A DNA stretch of 64,000 nucleotides from the NCBI GenBank assembly GCA_008973525.1, contig WACJ01000503.1, forward strand, positions 2,294,001 to 2,358,000, read 5' to 3'. The notes under the pieces were generated by a model. That model did not search any database and was not told the DNA's origin. It saw nothing but the letters and a program-made list of their open reading frames with translations. The DNA is from Stenopsyche tienmushanensis (Eukaryota > Arthropoda > Insecta > Trichoptera > Stenopsychidae). Position numbers and translations under genes: made by a program. This document shows positions 1 to 9,505 of this stretch, one piece after another (position 1 is the stretch's first letter; each line of letters starts with the position of its first letter).

Positions 1-1
1 A

Positions 2-976
2 GCAGTCGAAGATGCTGAGCGCCGCGAGCGAGAAAAGGAGGAGGCGCACGCAAACCGCAAAGAGGCGGAGGAGACTTTTTTCAAGTTCGATTCTAATGGA
101 GACGGCTTTGTTGACGTATCAGAGATAAAATCGCGAGCAACTTTTGATAAAAACCGCGACGGCGAGGTCTCCGAAGAGGAGGCGTCTCAGTTCCTCGGAG
201 AAAACGTTCAGCTTGGCCTCGAGGAATTCATCGAGATCGCGTGGCCGCTCGTCAAGCCATACATGATGGTCGAAGGCGGCCTCTTCAAACCCCCCGAGCG
301 GAACGAAGAAATCGAAGATGACATCGAACGGCACGAAGACGAAGAAGAAGAGGAAGAGGAGGAAGATCGCGAGCACGACCACGAAGAGGTCGAAGGAGGC
401 GAAGACGACGGTGGAGAAGAGCCCGAGGCGGAGACGGAAGCGCCTCCAGAGCCAGACTCGCGCTACGACGAAGAAACGCGCAGACTCGTCGACGCAGCAA
501 CGGAAGCCCGTGGCGATCTAACCAGAGCCGAAAAGGCTGTCCGTGAAATCGACTCAGAAATCGAGAAGATCAGAGGCGCCCTAGACAAAGATTATGGGCC
601 GCAAGAAGAATTCGCGACACTCGCCGGAAAGTGCCTCGAGTTCACCGACAGGGAGTACTTATACAAACTTTGTCCGTTCGACCGAGCGACCCAACAGCCG
701 AAAAACGGCGGCGGAAGTGAGACAAATCTTGGCTCGTGGGGCGAATGGGTCGGACCCGGCGAGGATAAGTACTCGGCGATGCTGTACTCGCGCGGTCTCT
801 CTTGCTGGAACGGCCCCGATCGCTCCGCGCGAATTGAAGTGCGCTGCGGGCTCGAAGATGCAATCACATCTGTCTCGGAACCAAACCGTTGTGAATACGT
901 TTTTGAGATGGAAACGCCGGCAGCTTGCGTTGACTCCGAGCCCGACGCCGGTCAAACGTCACACGATGAGCTGTAA
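2..976 (+). CDS. GCS2beta: Glucosidase II beta subunit, C-terminal part (5' end outside window)
   Basis: This is the non-catalytic subunit of ER glucosidase II, which trims glucose from N-glycans in the calnexin cycle and retains the catalytic alpha subunit in the ER. The open frame runs in from the window edge; the AG at positions 1-2 could be a splice acceptor, but this is not certain. Two canonical EF-hand loops are visible (DSNGDGFVDVSE from about position 89, then DKNRDGEVSEEE), followed by a long Glu/Asp-rich stretch, a short coiled-coil-like segment and an MRH lectin domain. The MRH landmarks YKLCPF, GSWGEW, LSCWNGPDRS and NRCEYVFEMETPAACV are all present. The protein ends in HDEL, the ER retrieval signal, just before TAA at 974-976. 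The domain order matches PRKCSH/GCS2beta proteins. The signal peptide, LDLa repeats and start lie upstream of the window. Confidence 0.95.
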   Translation, partial: AVEDAERREREKEEAHANRKEAEETFFKFDSNGDGFVDVSEIKSRATFDKNRDGEVSEEEASQFLGENVQLGLEEFIEIAWPLVKPYMMVEGGLFKPPERNEEIEDDIERHEDEEEEEEEEDREHDHEEVEGGEDDGGEEPEAETEAPPEPDSRYDEETRRLVDAATEARGDLTRAEKAVREIDSEIEKIRGALDKDYGPQEEFATLAGKCLEFTDREYLYKLCPFDRATQQPKNGGGSETNLGSWGEWVGPGEDKYSAMLYSRGLSCWNGPDRSARIEVRCGLEDAITSVSEPNRCEYVFEMETPAACVDSEPDAGQTSHDEL

Positions 977-2440
977 CCGTCCTCGCCGCCCATCTGACGA
1001 AAAACTCCAATCTCGCGAGCCCCGATCGTCCCTCCAGTTGGAGACGTTTCTTCATATTTTTTTTTCACCGAAGACGTCTCCTCGGCCGATCCAAAGCATT
1101 GGACATTTTTCATTTGGCTCTTTCGGGAAATGCGGAAAATATATTTTTTTAAATAGGTCACTTTTGTACTGTTAATATTTTTAGTGTTTCTTAAATGAAA
1201 ATTACATTTGATATTTCGGATAGTGAAAGTCATGTACGCGATCAAACAGTCGTTTTCAAGCGATTTTATGTTTATAGTTTGTGTTAATATTTACAACGGC
1301 GATTTGGTTTTGATTCAACATCTTCATCTTCTATTAATAATTCTGAATGTCATTCAATGCTTTACGTATTATTCAGCCAGCAGTCACTTTTGACGAGACT
1401 GCATTTGTTATTTTTATTTTGCTCAATTTTTTTTTTTTAATGGAGGAACAGATAATAAGTTTTTTATCGTATTGCGTAAAAGGAAAATAGATGTATCTTT
1501 AAAAGACTGGATCATATTTATATATTTTGTTTAACTGTGTGACGAATGAAAGTTCCATGATTCGATTCCCGCTGCACATTCCAATTCGACAGTTGCGCAC
1601 TTTGCCGAGTAGGATGATCGCGGACAATGTGATTTAGTTGATATTTTATAAATACGTAAACTTCTAAGCATTCTTTGCAGCGTTGGCTTTGGGAGCAAGA
1701 CTGAACTCTCCTATGGTGGGTTTTTAAAACGAGCGTTGCTTCTGAGTAGAGTTTCAAAAACGAGTAGAACAACTGCACGCTGCAAAGATAACATCATAGT
1801 AGATCCTATATTCAATCAGCATAAATTAAATTCAGAAGTGATAATTTTCTGGTCCCAATTTACAAGAGATTGTGAGAAATATACATTGTAATGTTTAAAT
1901 GTTTTTACCTAAATAAATAATTTGTAATGTTTTACATTTTTATTTTATTTATTTATTATCCCCATATGCTTTGAAAAATACGGCACATTTTTTAAATCAT
2001 AAATGCTTTGAATATCATGCAAAAAAGATGAGTCTGAGTGCTACGAAAAGTGAGACATTAATAGGGAATAAAATACGAATTCCATATTTTAAAATATCAA
2101 TCTGATAATTTTATCTATGTAAGAGTATACTCTTAAAGTATATCTTAACATAGTGGTATTGTTACTTTATTTTTTAGTTAAAATTACCTAATGAAAAATT
2201 ATATTTGAATTTTACTCACTGATAGTGTTGTTAAAGCAATGTTTTGCAGATGGATTATTTAATGTTTTGGGATTTTCTTCAAAATGAAATAAGCTAGATG
2301 AACAATTTGTAGTAATAATTTATTGCATTATTTTTTTTAAAAATTCACAGTTTTGACAAATCTGTTTCCATGATATATTGAGATAGTCTCCACAAAATAT
2401 TAATAGCAAGGTAAATTTGTTGTAATCCATTACAACTTAT
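977..2440. other. 3' UTR of GCS2beta and AT-rich spacer
   Basis: No coding exon could be supported here. The part just after the stop stays moderately GC-rich, then the sequence becomes AT-rich. An AATAAA at 1912-1917 is a plausible poly(A) signal for the GCS2beta transcript, which would give a 3' UTR of roughly 0.95 kb. The short open frames in this stretch have no recognisable content. Confidence 0.5.
1912..1917 (+). terminator. Candidate poly(A) signal AATAAA for GCS2beta
   Basis: A canonical AATAAA lies within the run CTAAATAAATAA, about 0.94 kb after the GCS2beta stop. It is on the correct strand, but AT-rich sequence makes chance occurrence likely. Confidence 0.35.
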
Positions 2441-2446
2441 TTTATT
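2441..2446 (-). terminator. Poly(A) signal AATAAA for secreted protein copy 1
   Basis: A minus-strand AATAAA (TTTATT on the plus strand) lies about 15 nt beyond the TAA of copy 1, as expected for a very short 3' UTR. Confidence 0.5.
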
Positions 2447-2460
2447 GTCCTGATTGAATA

Positions 2461-3333
2461 TTATTTACGTTCTAACAAATCAACAGTACATTGAATGTAA
2501 TTGGAACTGATTACAAACAAGAGTTGGCTGAAGCTTTTCATCTTTTCATCGACACAATCTGAAATGTTCTTATAATCTTGTACCATACTGTTTAAACGTC
2601 CCATTGCTTTTTGTGATACAGATTCCACTTTGAATATCTGAAAATATACATTTATTATAGAATGTTCATATGTTTAATCGACATAATTTTTATGTATGTT
2701 TATGTAAAATTTCATATACGCACATTTTTGGCAGTCTCATCCGAGTCGATACTTTTAACACAATCTTCAGCAGAGTTTTTGGCTCTTTGATGAATGTCGT
2801 CCAAATTTTCTAAATGTTTTGATACACAGTACTAAAAATATAATTGAAAAAGCGTAAGTAACATTTTTTTTATTAGATAAAGTTATAGAAGATAATAAAA
2901 GTTATATCTGTATTTTATACACACATATATTTATCGAGCTTCTTAACTCTTTTGAGTTACAAAAATACATTTTAAAAGTGTTAGTAGTAGTTGGAACCAA
3001 AAGACATTTAAATATGTTTATTGAGCAATATATAAAATTTGTGCTAAGTTCTCCAAGTGTAATGTAATTATAGTTTTAAATCGGCCTCAAAAACTACAAA
3101 AACATAGAATAATAAAATAAAAACTATATAAATATTATAAATGAAATATACATACATCATCTCCAATAACATCCGCAGCTGGAATTCTCAGACTGAAAGT
3201 AGCCTGAAAATGACAATATTTAATTCAATTATTCCATATAACTACATATATTATATTGACAAAAAATATGTTAACTCATTACCTGGACGAAGCAGAGAAG
3301 TAAAACACTACACAAAATCTTAGTTCCCATCAT
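2461..3333 (-). CDS. Small secreted cysteine-patterned protein, copy 1 (4 exons, 127 aa)
   Basis: Unrecognised family; the model was read directly from the sequence. Coding exons on the minus strand are 3333-3283, 3203-3156, 2831-2724 and 2637-2461 (17+16+36+58 codons plus stop). All introns are phase 0 with GT donors and AG acceptors. Exon 1 is a signal peptide, MMGTKILCSVLLLCFVQ, ending exactly at the intron. The mature part is predicted helical and has four cysteines in the pattern C-x21-C, a 39-residue linker, then C-x21-C, ending TVDLLERK. The exon plan, signal-peptide exon and both x21 spacings recur in copies 2 and 3. A TATA-like run (minus-strand TATAATATAATAAA, about 3405-3418) lies upstream, and an AATAAA (2441-2446) follows the stop by about 15 nt. 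Binding, venom, salivary or immune roles are all possible; none can be chosen from sequence alone. Confidence 0.8.
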
Positions 3334-4370
3334 GACCTGATAAAACTGAACAGTTTTGTTCTTATGGCCCTTTCTAGCGAAGGAGGGCGATCATCTGAAC
3401 TATTTTTATTATATTATAAGAATGTAAGCATATGCATATGGTTTGTGAAATTTAAAAAGTCATAAAAAGCAATGGCTATCAAATTTATAAATTACAAAGT
3501 AAAATGCGTAAAACATAAAATTACATTGATGGTAGTTTCACAACAAAATGTTGAAAAACAGATTTCTTAAATATTAATTATATCAATATACTTATTCAAA
3601 GGATTATTAAACTTTCAGAACTTTCTTAAATATTACATCTACTACGATAATAAATATAATTCCGTTTAACAAACGTATTCATTTTAGATTGGTAAAACTA
3701 ATGAGAATTGAGTTCTTTCATCCTTATCAATCCTTCCTTGGATCATATATTTATATAGTTTGTGTGCATCCTAATATTTTGTGTTCCATGCAACACAAAA
3801 TGCTTATACGTTTAACGATGTCAATATTTCACCGATGGTTTATTACCGGATATATTTTCCAAATTATAATTGCTATATTTTACTTGGCTCAGTTTATTCC
3901 GGAACCTTCCCATCCATTATCATGCTCTTTCAATCAAGTATTTTCAATTTTATGTTTATTGAAAAAATGGTAATATATTTGCAATCAATGTTATCCAATT
4001 GATTACACGCCTGATTTCAGTTTAAAACTACTTTTGATAACAAAGTATTCAGATAAGAAAAAATCACATGAAACTTATAAAGTTCAAGTTTAAGTGATTT
4101 TTTTTTTAATGAAAAAAGAGATCATTATTTTAAAAATAATACTCATGCGTGTTCAAATGCCCAGAAATTGCGTATAATTCAATAATTATTCAAATTTTCA
4201 TAATGATGTTGAATGTCTACATCAGACAATTCTATTTTAAATTTTGAACTCTGATTTTCATGCAAAGATATATGGTTTTTAAAAACATCGTTTTTAAAAA
4301 ATTTATTTCATATTATCATTAAATTACATTTATTATTATACCAAAGACAGACAAAGACAAATTTTATTCA
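3334..4370. other. AT-rich spacer with upstream region of copy 1
   Basis: The first ~90 nt hold the probable promoter of copy 1: a minus-strand TATA-like run near 3405-3418, with TCAGAT- and TCAGTT-type initiator-like sequences between it and the ATG. The rest is AT-rich. An open frame at 3689-3973 (+) has hydrophobic content, but it lacks the family cysteines and a matching splice context, so I do not call it a gene. Confidence 0.4.
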
Positions 4371-4394
4371 AACAAAAAAAGAATTCAGATATAA

Positions 4395-4735
4395 TATTAC
4401 AGAAGACACGCAGTAATCCGGTTCCAGTTTAATCCAGCGCCCCCTATAATCCGACATTCCAATACAAGTATAGAACATATATGCAGTTTCGTCAATGTAA
4501 AAAATACAATATTGAGATTTTGGACCGCCTAAATCGTAATGAATCTTTTTGTAAGTTGTACGGCGTAAGACGATCCACAATTTGTAATACGAAAAAGAAC
4601 CACGAGAACATTCAAAAGTTCGTCTCTACCACTGATTGTGGACCAGGCAAAACATCCAGAAGTGGAAGAAGCTTTGTACGTGTGATTTCATTTTATTATG
4701 AGAGGTCGAAATCGATCCGTAGACATGTTCAAGTT
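4395..4735 (+). mobile_element. Tigger/pogo transposase N-terminal relic
   Basis: A frame starting near 4481 contains YGVRRSTICNTKKNHENIQK and then FVSTTDCGPGK, which matches the CENP-B-type helix-turn-helix start of Tigger/jerky transposases. The following part continues in another frame as VEEALYV, then an in-frame stop, then FHFIMRGRNRSV. This resembles the next conserved Tigger segment, so at least one frameshift and one stop are present. Terminal-repeat-like sequence (AGTAATCCGG and similar) lies upstream at about 4410-4460. No catalytic domain follows. This is a dead fragment. Confidence 0.6.
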
Positions 4736-4915
4736 TGGCGTCAGATCGCAAGACGCTCATTTGTCATATCAGCGGTCCAAAAAGCGGACCAATTGGACAT
4801 ACAGACCTTGCGGCCACTCCGTCCTCTTTTAGAGCTAATTGCGGTATTTTCTATTATCTGTACCATCATGAAAGCTCCTTCAGAGGCAAACTTACATAGA
4901 TGGCACGCACCAAAT
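4680..4915 (+). repeat. Dispersed coding-like repeat, copy A
   Basis: About 230 bp related to copies B (8300-8560, minus) and C (11575-11930, minus). In the best shared frame it reads ASDRKTLICHISGPKSGP, then IGHTDLAATPS, then CGIFYYLYHHESS. The copies differ by base changes and small indels while keeping this protein-like pattern, so they derive from a coding source. Here it runs on directly from the Tigger relic. I do not recognise the source protein. Confidence 0.6.
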
Positions 4916-5925
4916 GAGGCGGTGAACGAGTCTAGCCTCACTCATAAAAACTATATATTTATCTAACTTACTAATTTATGCTGTTATCTTAGCTAGTTTT
5001 TTAGCTTTTAGTTACTACGCCGTTTTCATAATATTTTGAATTACCAATACTCCTTTCCAAAAACGATCGGATTACAAGGGGCCAGGGGCAGTACTCTACA
5101 GTCCGACAAATTGGATTTTCCGACAACGTTTTACAAAACTTTTGTTGTATTTTTTTGTATATGGATACATACTTTTAAGCTTATTGTACGATATAATGAT
5201 CTTTGATATAGATAAAGCATTGGATCTGGTGATAAACATGTGACAAGCTGCATGAACATTTGGGCACGAGAATGAATAATTGTTTTTCAATTGCTTTCAG
5301 CCTGTCTGTGTTTTGTTATTTAATGGACATCGTGATCTCCAAAACACTCATAATGGAGATCCAATATGATAATGTATGAAAATCACCGTTATTCAAATCT
5401 GTTACTTTTATAATAATTTTTGTATAGATATTCGTGTAATCATTTTCAAATTTATACATTCAAATCTAAAGACAAGCAAAGTTGGATGTCATTTCGGTCC
5501 AAAACATGATCTAAACAGATGCATGCTGTCTTGTAGTCACTCGCTGCTCCAAATAATTGATGAATTTATTTTTCAAATAAACCTAGTTTACATAGAAGTT
5601 TAGGTCTAAGTATATTTTTCTGTATGTCTATCAAATTCTGTCATTCGTTCCTCGATATGTATAGTTTCCTATTACGACTTTAATATAATAAAAACGTAAT
5701 AGAAAACCGCGCATATCAAAGACCGAATTTTAGAATTTGTCTTAGGTTAAAAAAATCAAACTTAAATTGCGCCAAGCGCCTCTTAAGTGCATACATCCAC
5801 CAATGGTTGCTTTTATACTAAATCTGTATTGGAGTAATAGGAAAGAATTTTACAAGATCTGGATGTTAAAATGTAAAATAAAAATATTCAATTGTAAGCA
5901 TGATTTAATACATATTCATTACATC
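4916..5925. other. AT-rich spacer between repeat copy A and secreted protein copy 2
   Basis: No exon or recognisable element is supported. Short open frames at 5096-5290 (-), 5376-5603 (+) and 5767-6009 (+) show no family features. The last is the antisense shadow of the terminal exon of copy 2. Confidence 0.4.
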
Positions 5926-6651
5926 TTATTTAAAGTGATCGTATATGAAACTGTAGATTGCTGGCTGACCAGATACTCCACTATTGACATCCAGAAAACT
6001 ATTGCATAATCCATTATCTTTATCGATGAATAGACCTAAATTTTCACTGTCATAATATCCGATGTAGCATTCAAAGAAGTTTCTGCAAATGTCGGACAAA
6101 ATTAGGCTAATGTTGGCCAATTTGCTATCCAAACAATTAGACAACCATCGATAATAATTTAGTAGATCGATCACATCGTTCAATTGTAAAAAGGCATCCT
6201 TGCTGTCTTCGATCAGCTAAAATCGTCAAACGTCTTCATCAATATTGGATTGGTACAATATAACATATTGTTAAAAAATATCTACTTTTGAGGTGGTTTC
6301 TTGATCGCTACGACCAAGTTCAATGGCACAATCTCGGAAAAATCCCCCTATCTCGTCATCAACTTCTTCCAACTGGTACGTTAATTTTGCTTTGCAATAC
6401 TGTTAAAAATAATGTTATTAAATGTTCAAATAAATAACAGTGTTGAATATGAAATTGAAATACATATTACCTCACCTGCTATATTATCAACGGGATCTCC
6501 TACCGTAGCACTTGTAACGCCATCCTGGAACAGATAAATTCTCGATTAAATATCGATTGAATATCTCTGATGATAAATTATATAAATTGCATAGATATCG
6601 TGCCTGAAAATAATTATAAATCACCAATGCCCATAAAAAAATACGCCCCAT
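5926..6651 (-). CDS. Small secreted cysteine-patterned protein, copy 2 (4 exons, 168 aa)
   Basis: Paralogue of the gene at 2461-3333. Minus-strand exons are 6651-6604, 6524-6471, 6399-6286 and 6216-5926 (16+18+38+96 codons plus stop), all phase 0. Exon 1 is the signal peptide MGRIFLWALVIYNYFQ. The mature core keeps C-x21-C, a 41-residue linker and C-x21-C, aligned exon by exon with copy 1 (for example FFRDC in the first half and FFEC in the second). It adds a C-terminal extension of about 40 residues with one more cysteine, plus an extra cysteine inside the second x21 block. Intron 1 is 79 nt, as in copy 1, but its donor reads CAG|GCACGA, a GC rather than a GT site and not the usual GCAAGT. 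If that donor is inactive, the gene would lose its signal-peptide junction. Function unknown. Confidence 0.72.
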
Positions 6652-8287
6652 CCTGGCTTGATGAAAAAGAACAATATAGCGTTTCACGAATGCTGCTTTG
6701 CATATATAAGAAATGTATCGTTAATGGCGTAATAAATTCTAAAAAAATGTTGTTCTTTATGATTTACATATTGCAAAGTGACGATCTCAAAACGTAATAC
6801 TTTGTACTTTGAACTGGAAAATTCTTATAATGTAAGTATTGTTTAAACAATGTAAACTCTCAAGACCGATTAGAATCTCACCTTCGTGTACCGAATACTA
6901 GACGACGCACTTTATTCAGGCGGTAAGAAAACAAGCTAAATAATCTTGCAGACATTTTTAAAAATGCCGAATACATGTGTACAGGTTTTTCAAGCATTCA
7001 AGTTGTAGTATCGAATAAAAACCTGAACCACAAATTGATAAAGGCATATTGGTCTATGTAGGTGATAATGCGTCGATTATTTCTAATCTATCCAGGAAAT
7101 TTCGTTAAAAACGAAGCAAATACTATTTAAAACTAGCTGCAATAATTTTAAAGTAAATGATTTCGATTGAATCCAATGCAAAAATTATAGAGTTTTCTAT
7201 ACTTTTGATTATATCAAGTGTTAGACAGATCTTCAAAGCCATGCTAACTCATCCAATATAAAATCGCCTGTTTTATATAAATTTATAATTAACGAAACGA
7301 CAAACTTTCCAATCAAAATTGGATAACTTCATTTATATAAATCAAACACTTTGATTCGAATTCGATTATAAATTCAAAATGCAACCATTCATATCAGCAG
7401 GTCAGATAATGATGATAGTTCGAATTGTATCAAATTTATAAATATATATGGTGCTCTTATGTAATGAATGATCATGGATGTTACGTATTCTCCAGAATAT
7501 TATAAATATTTCTTCTTAAACTCTAATTAATAATTTATCAAGCCAAATAACAGATCACCAACCATTGAATCCATCATAATGCTATCAATATACTCTCTTT
7601 CATTATGTTTTTACCAAAAACATGCTCTTCGTGCAATCGAGATCATGAAATATTGTTAAAATGGATAAGTTCCTGGATCTTCATTATAAAATTCGTGTTC
7701 AAATCCAGATTATGGAAATCGATTGTACATGATGCAGCAGGGAAAGTTCCTTATTTAAAACGCGCGCCTTGAAACGAAAGTTATTCCAAGAAGGATAAAA
7801 TGGCGTTGGATTTAACGTTTTCTGCATGTAGATTTATTAACGGTCATGCAATATACGAGAGAGTAGCACACATTCGCCTTAGCACATATGGTGCCGTGTC
7901 AGTCACCGGTGACTGACAACGATTGTTACCAGTGCGCCGTGGCAGGCAATCGTGACTGACAGTACTCGATTTAATGAAATTGGCCCGTGTGCCGTCAGTT
8001 ACACGTTTAATCACTTTTAACATATAATCTGACTGATTCGGTCTTCCTGGACAAATAGAACACCTGGATTTAAAAAAAGATATATGCTAAAAATCGCTAG
8101 ATATATTCCATATTCTTCTTCTACGAGATATATAACAAAATATGATATTCGAGATAAACGTTCATGGTGTGATTGTCTTACAATAATTAATGATGCTGAT
8201 GAAGTAGATGACTCGACAACGCGCTACCCGCATGCTGTGTATTGTAAAGCAACCATTACACCAGTTGCGCGCCTCTTTTATTATGTA
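6652..8287. other. AT-rich spacer with a 22-bp palindrome
   Basis: No coding exon is supported. The stretch is strongly AT-rich up to about 7.8 kb. From 7880 to 8010 it holds a GC-richer block with several copies of GTGACTGAC or its complement, including a perfect palindrome at 7897-7918. This block may be the remains of a transposon end or a regulatory element. Confidence 0.4.
7897..7918. repeat. Perfect 22-bp palindrome
   Basis: The core GTCAGTCACCGGTGACTGAC (7898-7917) is a perfect inverted repeat without spacer, and one flanking T/A pair extends it to 22 bp. A further GTGACTGACAG occurs about 40 bp downstream (from about 7951). Confidence 0.8.
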
Positions 8288-8299
8288 TTACACAACACA

Positions 8300-8560
8300 C
8301 TGCACAATCTTTGTGAGCCACCTATCTTTGGGAGGGATTCCGTAAACGTACAAATCATATAAGGCCCCAGGAATGGCCACAAGGTCTGTGTGTTCAACCG
8401 GTCCGCTTTTCAGACCGCTGACATGACGAACGAGCGCCTCGCAATCGAATGCCATACGAACGCCGGGGTATTCGAAGACAATTAATCGGGTATTCGTCCT
8501 ATTGCGAGCTTTTGCCGGATGAGAACGGCCCAATGTTTAAGCGATAAAAAGAGGGATTAA
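8300..8560 (-). repeat. Dispersed coding-like repeat, copy B
   Basis: The minus strand encodes a pattern shared with copies A and C: MAFDCEALVRHVSGLKSGP, VEHTDLVAIPG, LYDLYVYG. Upstream on the minus strand, the segment around CATTGGGCCG and TCCCTCTTTT is shared with copy C. It lies between secreted copies 2 and 3, just upstream of copy 3. Confidence 0.6.
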
Positions 8561-8601
8561 AACTCAATAAACAAATTCACAGACTTTCGAATGATGTTTT
8601 G

Positions 8602-8642
8602 AATTTTACAATTGAATCATATTATGATTCAATTGTAAAATT
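8602..8642. repeat. 41-bp near-perfect palindrome (20-bp arms, 1-nt centre)
   Basis: The left arm AATTTTACAATTGAATCATA (8602-8621) is repeated as its exact reverse complement at 8623-8642, around a single T. It could extrude as a cruciform, or form a hairpin if transcribed. It lies about 180 bp before the ATG of secreted copy 3. Confidence 0.85.
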
Positions 8643-8822
8643 AATTTAAATTATAATTTCATAATGCAATTTTGGTCACGGACGTTACAATAATAGATTC
8701 TTATAAGACACATAGTAAAATTAAATATTAAAATTTTGCTTGACCCACTCTGGATAAATTCTCATTATTTAGCAGATATACCTTTTTTAAAGTCTCATTA
8801 AGGTTCCACCTTTAGATTAATA

Positions 8823-9452
8823 ATGACGTTCTCCAAATGCATTATCTGTCTTCTCATATCCTGTTTCATACAGGTAAGTCAATTATGTTATACTGAACTC
8901 TTTATTTTTAGCTCCATTTTTATTTAATTTTATTATTTTAATAGGTTGCTTTGATGCAAGATATAACCGAAGACGATGAATATATTCAGGTTTGTCTTGA
9001 AGATTTTTTTATTGAGTATTTTTTTATTTTTTGATTATTATTTAAATAAATTTTAGAAATGCAAAGATGATCTGACGAACGTCGCTTTTGAGGTACGCGA
9101 CGGTGCCAGAATAAGCATAGACGAATGCCTAGCAGTTCAGTGATTATGACGATTCCATCACCGACGAGCTGGTCAATCTTCTTCTTGAAGTTGGTTCAAA
9201 ATGAGCATAAACTCATTTAAAAATGAATCGATCGTCTAATGTAATTTTTAATATTTTTATTATTTTATAGTACACTATAATTGATGATGTGGATAATCTA
9301 ACGCGCTAGAACCTCTAAATAATGTTTTAAGGGATGTCCAAAGACTACAAAATGCCGCCAAATGCATAGGCGGGAAAATGATGAACTATGGCCAAATATT
9401 GATGAGCTCCGCCGATGTTTATTCAAAGTGCATTTTAAAAAGATATAAATAA
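8823..9452 (+). pseudogene. Small secreted cysteine-patterned protein, copy 3, with two 1-base frameshifts
   Basis: Third member of the family, on the opposite strand. Exon-like segments are 8823-8873 (signal peptide MTFSKCIICLLISCFIQ, GTAAGT donor), 8945-8989, 9057-9189 and 9271-9452, ending in TAA, with an AATAAA at 9500-9505. Both x21 spacings are exactly conserved: C-KDDLTNV...-C in exon 3 and C-IGGKMMN...-C in exon 4. Exon 3 is 133 nt (one base too many): the frame meets TGA at about 9142 after DECLAVQ, while the next frame continues as SDYDDSITDELVNLLLE. Exon 4 is 182 nt (one base short): TIIDDVDNLTR meets TAG and the adjacent frame continues as LEPLNNVLRDVQ. Splice sites are intact. 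It is either a young pseudogene or an intact gene with two assembly indels. Confidence 0.7.
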
Positions 9453-9499
9453 TATTTTAAATTAAGTATATGTAATATTAATTTGTTTATTATTTTTCA

Positions 9500-9505
9500 A
9501 ATAAA
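9500..9505 (+). terminator. Poly(A) signal AATAAA for secreted protein copy 3
   Basis: AATAAA lies about 48 nt after the TAA of copy 3, the expected position for a short 3' UTR. Confidence 0.5.

Noticed and set aside
3689..4002. Fourth member of the secreted family
   Set aside because: The frame is hydrophobic but lacks the C-x21-C spacing and a signal-peptide exon ending at a donor.
8288..8533. Functional 81-codon gene on the minus strand
   Set aside because: Its sequence is a copy of a repeat found twice more within 7 kb, with indels between copies. Treated as a dispersed repeat.
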